From Bacteroidia bacterium (lineage in GTDB: Bacteria > Bacteroidota > Bacteroidia > Cytophagales > Cyclobacteriaceae), in contig JAUILA010000018.1 in NCBI GenBank assembly GCA_030432655.1, positions 59,279 to 123,278 of the forward strand: a stretch of DNA of 64,000 nucleotides, given 5' to 3'. This document shows positions 1 through 9,123 of the stretch, piece after piece; positions within the stretch are counted from its first letter, which is position 1; the number at the start of each line of letters is the position of its first letter. The notes below the pieces were generated by a model that worked only from the letters and a program-made list of their open reading frames with translations, ran no database searches and was not told the DNA's origin. The position numbers were made by a program, and so were the translations under genes.

Positions 1-483
1 TCCGACATTAAACAGCGTTTCAAGATGCTCAAATGTTGTGTTATTAGGATGTCCTTCGAATGAAAACTCATAATCCGGCGACAGGTCAGAAGTTTCCAGA
101 ATGCTTTTTATCAGGTATTCCAGGTTCCTGGGGCTGAAAAATGTCGGTGTACCTCCACCCAGATGTATCTCGCGGATGCATGGCTTCTCTCCAAAAATTT
201 CCAGGTAGAGTTTCCATTCCTTCAGCAGCGTTTCAATGTACCGTTCTTCCACACTGTGATTCGTGGTAATTCTTTTGTTACAGGCACAGTAGGTACACAG
301 CTTCTCACAATAAGGCAGGTGGATGTACAGGCTGATACCGGTTTGGTGTGTTTCGTCGAAGGTACACTTCACCGAAGCTTTCCAATTTTCCGGATCGATG
401 ACAGGCTCCTTCCACATCGGGACAGTAGGATAACTGGTATACCTTGGAGTAGGCCTGTTATATTTGCGTATTAGGTGAAGCAT
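1..483 (-). CDS. hemN: Oxygen-independent coproporphyrinogen III dehydrogenase (HemN-type radical SAM), partial
   Basis: Seen: a minus-strand reading frame starts at ATG 483-481 and runs off the left edge after 161 codons. It contains the radical-SAM cysteine cluster CEKLCTYCAC (Cys59, Cys63, Cys66, plus Cys68 as in HemN), preceded by YIHLPY and followed by LGGGTPTFF, the usual SAM-binding glycine motif. Known of the family: HemN oxidatively decarboxylates coproporphyrinogen III to protoporphyrinogen IX in the cytoplasm without oxygen, using a 4Fe-4S cluster and SAM. It is the last visible gene after ccoI-ccoS on the same strand (43 bp after the ccoS stop), which fits coordinated haem supply for a cbb3 oxidase. 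The C-terminal HemN domain lies outside the window. Confidence in the family is high. HemN rather than HemW is supported by the CX3CX2CXC pattern. Confidence 0.9.
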   Translation of the reverse strand, partial: MLHLIRKYNRPTPRYTSYPTVPMWKEPVIDPENWKASVKCTFDETHQTGISLYIHLPYCEKLCTYCACNKRITTNHSVEERYIETLLKEWKLYLEIFGEKPCIREIHLGGGTPTFFSPRNLEYLIKSILETSDLSPDYEFSFEGHPNNTTFEHLETLFNVG

Positions 484-526
484 ATACAAATGTTATCAAA
501 TCATACTAGTCAAGTAGTGAGGGCAG

Positions 527-724
527 TCAACCACGCGTATGATTTTCCTCATCATTATTAATTTTCTTTTCCTGTTCCTTTTCTGACTTCGATTCAAAAA
601 GCATTCTGAAGGATGGCGTTTTTGTATCATCAAATTGTCCTGACCGCACCGCCCAGATGAATAGTGCCAGAAATCCGCCGGCAACGAGAATGCTTATACT
701 GATCAGTAGAAACAGAATTTTCAT
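527..724 (-). CDS. ccoS: cbb3-type cytochrome oxidase assembly protein CcoS
   Basis: This 65-residue protein has one N-terminal membrane helix (about residues 3-26, ending FIWAVRSGQFDD) and a charged, Lys/Glu-rich cytoplasmic tail. The motif WAVRSGQFDD is the hallmark of CcoS. CcoS is needed for cofactor insertion into cbb3 cytochrome oxidase; how it acts is unclear. Its ATG overlaps the ccoI stop codon (ATGA, 721-724), so the two are probably translationally coupled. hemN follows on the same strand. Confidence 0.9.
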   Translation of the reverse strand: MKILFLLISISILVAGGFLALFIWAVRSGQFDDTKTPSFRMLFESKSEKEQEKKINNDEENHTRG

Positions 725-3081
725 AGTTTTCTCTTTTTAGCCAGGTAATTTCCGGTTGCCGTGGTAAATGCAACTACCGAGATGCTTGAAACAGGCATCA
801 GAATGGCCGCAATTACCGGTGTCAGCAGTCCGCCCACAGCCAGTGATATCCCCACTGCGTTGTACAGAAAGGACAGAACAAAACTTGCCAGAATGATTTT
901 CTGACTGGTTTTGCTGAAATCCAGGAATACCGGGAGGTTTATCAGCTGATTTCCTTCGAGGATACCGTCTGAGGCCGGGGAGAACTGGCTTATATCTTCT
1001 GTAACTGCTATTCCCGCGTCACTTTGCCTGAGTGCTCCTGCATCATTCAATCCGTCCCCGACCATCATGAGTTTTTTACCTGACGCCTGTAATTCATTGA
1101 TGAAGTTCAGTTTATCAAACGGACTCATGTTGAAATGCATTTCTGTGTCCGGCGGAAGTAGTGCAGAGAGCCAGTCCCGTTCTCTTTCGGAATCGCCCGA
1201 AAGCACAATGATAGGGAAGCTTGATGCCAGGCGTGTCAGCGTTTGTTGTAAACCCGGGCGAAGGGCATTCTTTAACTCAAAATACCCTTTAATCTTTCCG
1301 TTAATTTCCAGAATGACTCTCCCTTCCGAATGTTCATCACGCCCTATCCAGCGGGAGGATCCGAGCCGGATAAAATGTTCTCCGCAATGCCCCTCGATTC
1401 CTTTTCCAGCATGTTCGGTAAAAGAGGCTGTTGACAGATGATCATGCCCCTGGAGGAATTCATAGACCTTTCTGCTCACGGGGTGGGTACTATGCTTTAC
1501 CATGGCTGCAGTCAGTTGTTTTTCCAGGTTGGACATGGGTTCTCCCTGGTAGGTTATTTCCGCATGGCGGGTTGAAGTTAGAGTTCCGGTTTTATCCAGC
1601 ACGACAAAATCGACCGATCCCAGTGTTTCGGCAGTGTCTGCATTCCTCAGGTAAAAGTGGTTGCGTCCGAAAATGCGAAGTGTATTACCATTTGTGAAAG
1701 GCGTAGCCAGGGCCAGGGCACACGGGCAGGCAACAATGAGGACGGCGGATATGACCTCCCACATGCGTGAACTGTCATTCCAAGACCAGTAAATTCCGGC
1801 AACCACTGCGATGAGCAGGATGATCCAGGTAAAATACCTGCTTACCTGGTTGATCATCAGGTGCCGGTATGTATCATTTTGCTGACTGAATGCCGGGTTA
1901 TTCCATAGCTGGGTAAGGTAACTCTGGGAGCAAGGCTTGTTTACACGAACTTCGATCGACGGACCGATTTGCCGGCCTCCGGCATACAGGAAATCCCCCT
2001 TCGTCCGGTTTATCAGCTGGTCTTCACCGGTAACGAAGCTGTAATCGATCATTGCTTCCGCGGACAGGAGGGTAGCATCAGCCGGAAGTATCTCATTATT
2101 TCTTATCATCAGGACCTGGTCAACCCTGACATCCTGTACGGCCTCGGAAACCCATTCTCCATTTCCTGCTTTTCGCAGAACCGCAAGCGGAAAGTAGGAA
2201 GTATAATCACGCTCGAAGGATAAGTGGCGGTAAGCCTTTTCCTGGAACCACCTGCCCAGAAGAAGAAAAAAGACAAGCCCCGACAGGGAATCGAGATACC
2301 CTTCCCCGGAGGCGCTCACGATCTCCCAGGCACTGCGAAGAAACAGGGTAATCATGCCCAGTGCGATCGGGACATCAATGTGAATGTGCCCTGAAATAAT
2401 TGATTTCATGGCTGAGACCAGGTAATCGCGGCCTGAATAAAACATGACAGGCAAAGAAAGCAGAAGCATGAGGTAACCGAAAAACGCCCCGAAGGTATCC
2501 AGATCGGCAGCATTCATCCCAAGGTAGGAAGGGAAGCTTAGCAGCATGATATTCCCGAAACAAAAGCCGGCGATCCCGATCTGAAGGGCCAGCGTGCGCA
2601 TTTTATTTTTCTCCTCCTGCCGGTCCTGGAGATCAAACCCTGGGGCGTACCCGATGCTGTCCAGCAGAGAAGCCAGCTGTCTCAGTGAGATCAGTTGCGG
2701 ATCATAGTAGATACTGGCAGTCTTTTCACCAAAATCGAGGGATAACCGTATAATGCCTTCATGAACCCTGGGAAGATTTTCAAGCACATAGACACAGGAG
2801 CTGCAGTGAACCGCCGGAAGAGACAGGGAAACCTGGTTTACGCCTTCCGAACTGAAATTAATGAATTTGCGGGCGATCTCGTAATTATCCAAAAAAGTAT
2901 AGGCATCGAGTTCCGTATTAATGGCTTTACCTTCGTAAAATTCCTCATTACCACTGGTACGGAACAAGTCGTATATGGTCATACAACCCTGACAGCAGAA
3001 CAGATGACCGTCCCTGGTAAAGGTAGTGCTGTCGCATGGAGTACCGCAATGATGACAGGAAGTCCGCGTGTCCGTATTCAT
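721..3081 (-). CDS. ccoI: Copper-translocating P1B-type ATPase CcoI/FixI
   Basis: This 786-residue membrane pump has an N-terminal cysteine-rich zinc-ribbon-like segment (Cys9, Cys12, Cys29, Cys30, Cys33), then a heavy-metal-associated domain with HCSSC (Cys93 and Cys96). Several membrane helices follow, then the ion-binding CPC motif (Cys452-Pro-Cys454), the phosphorylation motif DKTGTL (Asp496) and the hinge GDGLNDAG near the C-terminus. Known of the family: FixI/CcoI pumps move copper across the inner membrane for assembly of the cbb3-oxidase binuclear centre and do not mainly serve copper resistance. The N-terminal cysteine segment and the coupled ccoS point to CcoI rather than CopA. The oxidase structural genes (ccoNOP) are not in this window. 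Confidence 0.92.
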   Translation of the reverse strand: MNTDTRTSCHHCGTPCDSTTFTRDGHLFCCQGCMTIYDLFRTSGNEEFYEGKAINTELDAYTFLDNYEIARKFINFSSEGVNQVSLSLPAVHCSSCVYVLENLPRVHEGIIRLSLDFGEKTASIYYDPQLISLRQLASLLDSIGYAPGFDLQDRQEEKNKMRTLALQIGIAGFCFGNIMLLSFPSYLGMNAADLDTFGAFFGYLMLLLSLPVMFYSGRDYLVSAMKSIISGHIHIDVPIALGMITLFLRSAWEIVSASGEGYLDSLSGLVFFLLLGRWFQEKAYRHLSFERDYTSYFPLAVLRKAGNGEWVSEAVQDVRVDQVLMIRNNEILPADATLLSAEAMIDYSFVTGEDQLINRTKGDFLYAGGRQIGPSIEVRVNKPCSQSYLTQLWNNPAFSQQNDTYRHLMINQVSRYFTWIILLIAVVAGIYWSWNDSSRMWEVISAVLIVACPCALALATPFTNGNTLRIFGRNHFYLRNADTAETLGSVDFVVLDKTGTLTSTRHAEITYQGEPMSNLEKQLTAAMVKHSTHPVSRKVYEFLQGHDHLSTASFTEHAGKGIEGHCGEHFIRLGSSRWIGRDEHSEGRVILEINGKIKGYFELKNALRPGLQQTLTRLASSFPIIVLSGDSERERDWLSALLPPDTEMHFNMSPFDKLNFINELQASGKKLMMVGDGLNDAGALRQSDAGIAVTEDISQFSPASDGILEGNQLINLPVFLDFSKTSQKIILASFVLSFLYNAVGISLAVGGLLTPVIAAILMPVSSISVVAFTTATGNYLAKKRKL

Positions 3082-3098
3082 TCAACCCGTTTAAACTT

Positions 3099-3164
3099 CA
3101 AATCTAACGCATTTTGTACTGTATTGATTCTGACGTCTGTAAGTCCGGAAAATGACTTATGTCA
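3099..3164 (-). promoter_or_regulatory. Candidate promoter and regulator site upstream of ccoI
   Basis: On the minus strand a perfect Bacteroidota -7 element, TAGATTTG (TAnnTTTG), lies at 3106-3099, 17 bp before the ccoI ATG. No TTG was found at the usual -33 distance, so the promoter would need an activator. Further upstream is a perfect inverted repeat TGAC-TTAT-GTCA (3153-3164) and a half site TTGAT at 3124. Control by a CRP/FNR-family activator is inferred only from the operon's function, and neither site is a full FNR consensus. Confidence 0.35.
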
Positions 3165-3212
3165 GTTGTTGTTTTTTAATCGCAGCAGTATTAGTAAATT
3201 TAGTGAGTGAGA

Positions 3213-3662
3213 ATGTTCATGCTAATATTGCTGTTTATCCCGCTTCAGGACGATGTGCCTATGTTGTCCAGTGATGAATATTCGTATAAACTCGAATATT
3301 CTCTCCGTCAAAAGGATAATAAAACCCCGAATAAAGTATATGACGCAAACAGGAAAATCCAGGCTTCTTCTGCGATGTTGCCATTTGTTGAGATACACTT
3401 TTCCCTTGACAATTTTCTTCCAACCGACAAACGGGTCAGAATCTTCCATGGAGATCAGGCCCTGAGTTCAAAAAAAATCAAAGGCCCCATGAAGCTCACC
3501 CTTGAAATGGGATTTTCTGCAGATCTTAAAGAAAAGACGGTCCCTTCCATTTTCAGGATTTACATCCTGGATGAGAACAGAAACCCTCGTGGTCAGATCA
3601 AGGTGGAAGTTAAGTCTGATGGGGAATTGCTGATCAATGAGGTGACCAGTGGCATGATCTGA
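3213..3662 (+). CDS. Small exported protein of unknown function
   Basis: No family recognised. The 149-residue product begins with a short hydrophobic stretch (MFMLILLFIPLQ) that may act as an export signal. The rest is soluble, with alternating strand-like segments (EIHFSLDNF, KLTLEMGFSA, FRIYILDENRNPRG), which suggests a small beta-sandwich. An upstream GTG at 3207 is possible; ATG 3213 is preferred because Bacteroidota rarely need alternative starts. It is transcribed divergently from ccoI and ends 1 bp before the end of the convergent pgi gene. Confidence 0.6.
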   Translation: MFMLILLFIPLQDDVPMLSSDEYSYKLEYSLRQKDNKTPNKVYDANRKIQASSAMLPFVEIHFSLDNFLPTDKRVRIFHGDQALSSKKIKGPMKLTLEMGFSADLKEKTVPSIFRIYILDENRNPRGQIKVEVKSDGELLINEVTSGMI

Positions 3663-3663
3663 T

Positions 3664-5292
3664 TCAGTCTCTCATCTTCTTATAAGCGTTGATCAGGTTA
3701 TTGGTACTTGAGTCGTGGGAACTCACCAGCTTATCATTCTCCAGCTCAGGAAGAATATTTTTAGCCAGCTGTTTTCCAAGCTCCACGCCCCACTGATCAA
3801 AACTGAAGATATTCCATATAACTCCCTGCACAAAGATCTTGTGTTCATACATTGCAATCAGGCTTCCAAGCGTCCGGGGTGTTAGCTTTTTGAACAAAAT
3901 TGAATTTGAGGGCCGGTTTCCTTCGAATACCTTGTACGCCATGATTCTGGGATCAATTCCTTCCGTGGCCAGCTGCTCTTTCGTTTTTCCGTTCATGAGT
4001 GCTTCGGTCTGGGCAAAGAAATTGGCCAGCAGCTTTGGATGATGATCCCCAATCGGATTATGACTTATTGCCGGAGCAAGGAAATCACAGGGTATAAGCT
4101 TGGTACCCTGGTGAATAAGCTGATAAAAGGCATGCTGACCGTTTGTGCCTGGTTCACCCCAGGCAATCGGACCGGTCTCATACGTAACTTTCTCTCCGTT
4201 ACGATCCACATATTTCCCGTTGCTCTCCATATCTCCCTGCTGAAAATAAGCAGCAAACCGGTGCATATACTGATCGTACGGAAGCAACGCGTAGGATTCA
4301 GCCTGAAAAAAGTTATTGTACCAGATTCCCAGAAGCGCCAGGGTAACCGGAATATTTTTTTCAACCGGTGTATCCCTGAAATGATTGTCCATCGCATGAG
4401 CGCCGTCAAGCATTTCAGTAAAACGATCATATCCGATAGCCAGGGCAATAGATAAGCCGATGGCGGACCAAAGCGAATAACGACCACCCACCCAGTCCCA
4501 GAATCCGAACATGTTCTCGGTATTGATGCCGAATTCACTGACGCCCTCCTCGTTAGTAGAAACAGCCACAAAATGACTGGCTACATGTTTTTCATCACTG
4601 GCGTGCTCAAGAAACCAGGACCGGGCCGTATGGGCGTTGGTCATGGTCTCCTGGGTGGTGAACGTTTTGGAAGCAATTATAAACAGCGTTGTCTCAGGGT
4701 CAACCACCTTCAGTGTTTCGGCAATGTGGGTACCATCGACATTTGAAACAAAGTGCAGGCTCAGTTCGGGATGCTGATAAGGTTTCAGCGCTTCTGTTAC
4801 CATGACCGGACCAAGGTCGGAGCCGCCAATGCCAATGTTGACGATCGAGGTAATTCGTTTTCCGGACCAGCCCTTCCATTCACCCGAGCGTACTTTGCCG
4901 GAGAATTTTTCAATTCTTTCCAGTACTTCGTTCACATCAGGCATCACATCACTGCCATTTACCATTACAGGTTTATTACTTCGGTTTCTCAGGGCAATGT
5001 GAAGGACAGGTCTGTCTTCGGTTTCATTGATGGGCTCCCCGTTAAACATGGCGTTGATGGAATCTTCCAGTTGCATTTCCCTGGCCAGGGACCGGAGCAA
5101 TTCCATGGTTTCGTCCGTCACCCGGTTTTTTGAGAAATCGATAAGAATATCCTCAAACTGTTCATGATATTTTTCAAATCGTTCAGGATCCTTTGCGAAA
5201 ATGTCCTTCATATGCTGATTCCTGATCAGCTCAAAATGACCTTTCAGTTCGTACCATGAATTGGTTTTTGTCGGATTGATCTTTGGTAACAT
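3664..5292 (-). CDS. pgi: Glucose-6-phosphate isomerase
   Basis: The 542-residue cytoplasmic enzyme interconverts glucose 6-phosphate and fructose 6-phosphate. Both family signatures are present: [12 protein letters not shown] in the middle and [17 protein letters not shown] near the C-terminus. The catalytic glutamate lies in [13 protein letters not shown] 5292 is chosen because the product then begins [13 protein letters not shown], like other Pgi proteins, and its length (542) is close to the E. coli enzyme (549). The reading frame is open for 31 more codons upstream, but that extension (MFIPQEPDF...) does not resemble the family. It is monocistronic. Confidence 0.95.
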   Translation of the reverse strand: MLPKINPTKTNSWYELKGHFELIRNQHMKDIFAKDPERFEKYHEQFEDILIDFSKNRVTDETMELLRSLAREMQLEDSINAMFNGEPINETEDRPVLHIALRNRSNKPVMVNGSDVMPDVNEVLERIEKFSGKVRSGEWKGWSGKRITSIVNIGIGGSDLGPVMVTEALKPYQHPELSLHFVSNVDGTHIAETLKVVDPETTLFIIASKTFTTQETMTNAHTARSWFLEHASDEKHVASHFVAVSTNEEGVSEFGINTENMFGFWDWVGGRYSLWSAIGLSIALAIGYDRFTEMLDGAHAMDNHFRDTPVEKNIPVTLALLGIWYNNFFQAESYALLPYDQYMHRFAAYFQQGDMESNGKYVDRNGEKVTYETGPIAWGEPGTNGQHAFYQLIHQGTKLIPCDFLAPAISHNPIGDHHPKLLANFFAQTEALMNGKTKEQLATEGIDPRIMAYKVFEGNRPSNSILFKKLTPRTLGSLIAMYEHKIFVQGVIWNIFSFDQWGVELGKQLAKNILPELENDKLVSSHDSSTNNLINAYKKMRD

Positions 5293-5545
5293 GAAACGGA
5301 ATTTTATGTGAATAGTGAAATTAGTAATTACCGGAGAATATGGGTAAAAATTACGCTGAAAATCAGGCTCCTGCGGAATAAACAAGTCAGAAATCTGGTT
5401 TTTTATGTTTTTGGCGCTGATAGTAACGGTTTCATAGTATTCTGATAATTAAGAGTTAATGTTTAATGGGTTACTTTGAAATAGTCAGTTATCCCAACAA
5501 TTCACTGGCTGATTAATTTGGTTACGTAAAATTTTTTAGTCTTAG

Positions 5546-5597
5546 CCGGACCGGCTTTCATGTCATAAGGTGGTAAATTTGATTATGGCCGGTCCGG
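5546..5597. repeat. 10-bp inverted repeat in the pgi / Gfo-Idh intergenic region
   Basis: In the 376-bp gap between the divergent pgi and oxidoreductase genes, CCGGACCGGC (5546-5555) and GCCGGTCCGG (5588-5597) are exact reverse complements separated by 32 bases. The spacer contains TAAATTTG (5574-5581), a match to the Bacteroidota -7 element pointing toward the oxidoreductase. The arms could therefore be an operator straddling a promoter. Nothing else was recognised in this gap. Confidence 0.5.
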
Positions 5598-5668
5598 TTT
5601 CTCTTTATACTGACTTGAGTGGATGATTTTGATTGGTTATATTGAACTCCCATCATTTCAACGTATCA

Positions 5669-7066
5669 ATGAACTCCACCCGAAGAAACTTCCTGAAATC
5701 CGTCAGCCTTCTTACAGCTTCCACCTTCGTCAGTTTTCCCTCCGATAGTTTTGGTCTTAACCGTAAATTACGCATAGCCCTGGTGGGTACTGGTATCCGC
5801 GGATCCGGCTTCTGGGGTAAGCGTTTGGTTGAACAATACAGTGATATACTGGAATTTGTCGGACTCAGTGATCATAATGAAGGAAGGCTGCGTTTTGCAA
5901 AAGAATTCATCGGGGCTGACTGTCCGTTATTTGTGAATTTTGATGAAATGCTGGCCTCGACCACGCTTGACCTCCTTATTGTAACCACGGTGGATGCCAC
6001 CCATCACCAGTTTATTATCAAAGGACTGGATGCGGGGCTGGATGTATTAACTGAAAAGCCGCTTACAATCGATGAACAGAAATGCCAGCAGATCCTGGAC
6101 GCGGAGCGTCGCTCCGAGAAAAAACTGATCGTAGGGTTTAATTACCGCTGGAGTCCGTACGCGACCCGGGTAAAGGAAATGCTCATGAACAAGGAGATCG
6201 GGGAGGTAACTTCAGTTGATTTTAACTGGTACCTGAATACCTATCACGGAGCATCCTATTTCCGGAGGTGGCACGGCCTCAGGGAAATGGGCGGATCACT
6301 CTGGGTGCACAAAGCCACCCATCATTTTGACCTGCTGAACTGGTGGGTCGATTCTGATCCGGCCGAAGTCTATGCCATGGGCGACCTTGAATTTTACGGG
6401 GCAAACGGGCCTTTCAGGGGCAGCAATTGCCGGGAGTGCCCGCATAAGAATGATTGTGAATTTCACTGGGACATCACAAAGGATAAATTCCTGATGGACC
6501 TTTATGTCAACAACGAATCGTATGACGGGTACATCCGGGACAATTGCCTTTTCCGTCCGGAAATCAATATCTATGATAAAATGTCGGCACAGATCCGTTA
6601 CGAAAACAATGTGGTAGTCAACTATTCGCTTACTACTTATTCTCCTTTTGAAGGTTGGCGAATTGCCTTTAATGGAACGGAGGGACGTATTGAGGCGTGG
6701 ATGGATATTCCCTATAATGAAGAAATGAACGTATCACAGGAAGAGCTTCATGCGATGGAAATGAACCAGCAATCGGCCGATGTGTATTATGAACCCCTGA
6801 TTCGCCACAAACTCTGGAAGGATCATGAACGAATCAATGTTCCGATGGAACGCGAAGGGCATGGCGGGGGCGATAAACGGCTTCATGCGCAGATTTTTGA
6901 GCACCCTGAACAGAGAGATCCGTACGAACGGGCCGCCGGGGTGCGTGATGGTGCCATGTCAATTCTGATCGGGATAGCAGCTAGGAACAGCATTGAATCG
7001 GGCCAGCCTGTCCGGATCGCCTCTCTCACCGACCTGCAGCCGATGAAGACCCGTCTTAAAAATTAA
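5669..7066 (+). CDS. Tat-exported Gfo/Idh/MocA-family oxidoreductase
   Basis: This 465-residue NAD(P)-dependent oxidoreductase is probably periplasmic. The N-terminus MNSTRRNFLKSVSLL is a clear twin-arginine signal, so ATG 5669 is the start rather than the upstream TTG at 5633. The Rossmann motif VGTGIRGSG comes after the signal. TEKPLTID, in the nucleotide-binding domain, contains the family's conserved lysine. An insertion with four cysteines (NCRECPHKNDCEFH is its core) may bind a metal. Known of the family: members oxidise or reduce sugars and inositols; Tat-exported ones occur in Bacteroidota carbohydrate loci and the GH109 clade. The substrate cannot be read here. The next gene starts 7 bp downstream and encodes a trehalose-synthase-like glycosyltransferase, so a disaccharide-related role is possible. 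Confidence 0.85.
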   Translation: MNSTRRNFLKSVSLLTASTFVSFPSDSFGLNRKLRIALVGTGIRGSGFWGKRLVEQYSDILEFVGLSDHNEGRLRFAKEFIGADCPLFVNFDEMLASTTLDLLIVTTVDATHHQFIIKGLDAGLDVLTEKPLTIDEQKCQQILDAERRSEKKLIVGFNYRWSPYATRVKEMLMNKEIGEVTSVDFNWYLNTYHGASYFRRWHGLREMGGSLWVHKATHHFDLLNWWVDSDPAEVYAMGDLEFYGANGPFRGSNCRECPHKNDCEFHWDITKDKFLMDLYVNNESYDGYIRDNCLFRPEINIYDKMSAQIRYENNVVVNYSLTTYSPFEGWRIAFNGTEGRIEAWMDIPYNEEMNVSQEELHAMEMNQQSADVYYEPLIRHKLWKDHERINVPMEREGHGGGDKRLHAQIFEHPEQRDPYERAAGVRDGAMSILIGIAARNSIESGQPVRIASLTDLQPMKTRLKN

Positions 7067-7073
7067 TTGAATT

Positions 7074-8528
7074 ATGCGTCGAATCAACATAAAACCCGGG
7101 GCACAAATCCGGGATTACCTGGCTTACGGTTCGCTGACCTTTATGGTCCGTGAATTCCTTGATGAAACCGAATCACTGACGAAGGAACTGGAAACAAGGA
7201 CCGTCTGGATGATCAATTCCACGGCGATCGGTGGAGGTGTGGCTGAAATGGTGCCCAGCCAGCTGCGTATTCTCCGGGAAATGGGAATCAAGGTGGAATG
7301 GCTGGTGATCGAAGCCAATGATGAACATTTTTTCCAGATTACAAAGCGTATTCACAACGCCATTCACGGTATGGGTGAAGGTGACTACAGCGAAGAGGAT
7401 ATGCGGGTATATGAACGGGTCAATCAGCTAAACCTGGATAAGGCGTTATCATTTATCCAGGACGGGGATATTGTCATCATACACGACCCCCAACCATTGC
7501 CACTGGCTAAACTGATCCGGATGCACCGGAAGGTCAAGCTTGTATGGCGCTGCCATATCGGGCTGGTCAATCAGAACGAAACCACCGCGTCGGTCTGGAA
7601 ATTTCTTTCCCAGTATACGGATTCCTACGACCATTTCGTCTTCAGTCTGCCTGGGTATATCCCGGGTTTTCTTACCGACCGTTCAACGGTCATCACGCCA
7701 GCCATCGATCCGCTGAGTCATAAAAACCGGGCCCTTCAGCTGCACAAGTGCATTGGTATATTGCACCAGTCAGGGATTATTAATGATCGCAAACCGGTGC
7801 TTTACCCCTTTTATAAACACCAGGTGAGGAGGGTCATGCCGGACGGGAGTTTTAATACGGTAAACACACATTCCAACCTGGACCTGATCTACCGTCCAAT
7901 CATCACCCAGATAAGTCGCTGGGACCGGCTAAAGGGGTTTGCGGAATTGTTGAAAGCATTTTTGCACATGAAGAAGGAGAATGAGCAGCGTGACAACGAT
8001 ACACTGGCGTATCGCAGAATTAATAAAGCACGGCTGGTTCTCGGCGGCCCGGACCCGAAGTTTGTGTCGGATGACCCGGAAGGCAGGGAAGTGCTGGAGG
8101 AGTTAATTGAACAGTACAGGGGACTGCCCGAAGAGTTTCAGGAAGACGTAGCAATTCTCCTGCTTCCCCTGGACAATCCCAAGGAAAATGCCCTGATTGT
8201 AAACGCCCTGCAATTCTCGTCCAGTATTGTCATTCAGAATTCCATTCAGGAAGGGTTTGGCCTGACCGCAACCGAAGCCATGTGGAAGAAAACGCCTGTG
8301 CTTGTTTCCGGGGCAGACGGCCTGGTTCACCAGGTGGAAAATAATGTGACCGGCAAGATCAATGACGACCCGACCGATATTGTGAGTTTGTCGGAAAGTA
8401 TGGATCTGATGCTCAACGATCCCAAAGAACGTGATAAGTGGGCTTTTAACGGACAAGTAAGGGTAATTGAGCATTTTACCCTGTTCACCCAACTCAGGAA
8501 ATGGCTCGAACTTTTGGTTCGTTTATGA
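7074..8528 (+). CDS. GT4-family glycosyltransferase resembling trehalose glycosyltransferring synthase (TreT)
   Basis: This 484-residue cytoplasmic protein has a GT-B fold. The N-terminal half includes WMINSTAIGGGVAEM, IIHDPQPLPL and WRCHIGL, motifs typical of the TreT/trehalose phosphorylase branch of GT4. The C-terminal half has the donor-binding region NSIQEGFGLTATEAMWKKTP with the EX7E motif. Known of the family: TreT makes trehalose reversibly from NDP-glucose and glucose, and related enzymes phosphorolyse trehalose. It is in an apparent operon with the upstream oxidoreductase (7-bp gap) and the downstream reductase (7-bp gap). A trehalase is present at 62-63.6 kb. Assignment to GT4 is firm, but exact specificity is inferred. 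Confidence 0.8.
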   Translation: MRRINIKPGAQIRDYLAYGSLTFMVREFLDETESLTKELETRTVWMINSTAIGGGVAEMVPSQLRILREMGIKVEWLVIEANDEHFFQITKRIHNAIHGMGEGDYSEEDMRVYERVNQLNLDKALSFIQDGDIVIIHDPQPLPLAKLIRMHRKVKLVWRCHIGLVNQNETTASVWKFLSQYTDSYDHFVFSLPGYIPGFLTDRSTVITPAIDPLSHKNRALQLHKCIGILHQSGIINDRKPVLYPFYKHQVRRVMPDGSFNTVNTHSNLDLIYRPIITQISRWDRLKGFAELLKAFLHMKKENEQRDNDTLAYRRINKARLVLGGPDPKFVSDDPEGREVLEELIEQYRGLPEEFQEDVAILLLPLDNPKENALIVNALQFSSSIVIQNSIQEGFGLTATEAMWKKTPVLVSGADGLVHQVENNVTGKINDDPTDIVSLSESMDLMLNDPKERDKWAFNGQVRVIEHFTLFTQLRKWLELLVRL

Positions 8529-8535
8529 TCTTAAT

Positions 8536-9084
8536 ATGATGGAGAATAATACAAAAATACAGCTGTACATCGCTTCCAGCCTGGATGGATACATTGCCAG
8601 GGAAGACGGTTCGGTAGCATGGCTGGAAGAGCTTGAAGGGGATGAAGGTACCGATTACGGATATGGGGAATTCATAGCGAATATCGATATGATCATTATG
8701 GGCAGAAAAACCTATGATCTGGTGCTTGGTTTTGATATGCCGTGGCCCTATAAAGAATTTGAGACCTATGTGGCGACCAGTGACAGAAATTTAAAGGTAT
8801 CCACCCCGAATACCCATCTGATCCATGATCTGAATAAAAAATCGATCCGGGAACTCAGGGATAAATCCAATAAGAATATATGGCTGATAGGCGGGGGTGA
8901 ACTGGTGTCCTTGTTTCTTGAGCTGGGCGAAACCGACGAATACATTATATGCCTCATTCCACGGGTGCTGGGAAAGGGAATTCCGCTCTTTCCACGCGAT
9001 AACACCGACACCAAACTTACCTTATCGGATTGTAAAAGCTATAAAAGCGGCGCCGTTATGCTGCGCTACCTGAAAGCAGGATAA
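8536..9084 (+). CDS. Dihydrofolate reductase-like / RibD C-terminal domain reductase
   Basis: A single-domain 182-residue protein of the RibD_C/DHFR-like fold. It begins IQLYIASSLDGYIAR, contains IIMGRKTYD and the nucleotide-binding WLIGGGELV, and ends with the LIPRVLGKGIPLFP motif typical of the YyaP/YwjB-type group. These proteins bind NADPH; the physiological substrate is usually unknown. Two adjacent ATGs (8536, 8539) are possible starts. It follows the glycosyltransferase stop by 7 bp and probably shares its transcript. Confidence 0.82.
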   Translation: MMENNTKIQLYIASSLDGYIAREDGSVAWLEELEGDEGTDYGYGEFIANIDMIIMGRKTYDLVLGFDMPWPYKEFETYVATSDRNLKVSTPNTHLIHDLNKKSIRELRDKSNKNIWLIGGGELVSLFLELGETDEYIICLIPRVLGKGIPLFPRDNTDTKLTLSDCKSYKSGAVMLRYLKAG

Positions 9085-9123
9085 TCGGAAACATTTCTGC
9101 CATAAAATGTGTCAGTATACAAG

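Noticed and set aside
3124..3137. FNR-type site upstream of ccoI
   Set aside because: Only the left half (TTGAT) matches, and the right half is ACGTC rather than ATCAA; kept only as part of a low-confidence regulatory region.
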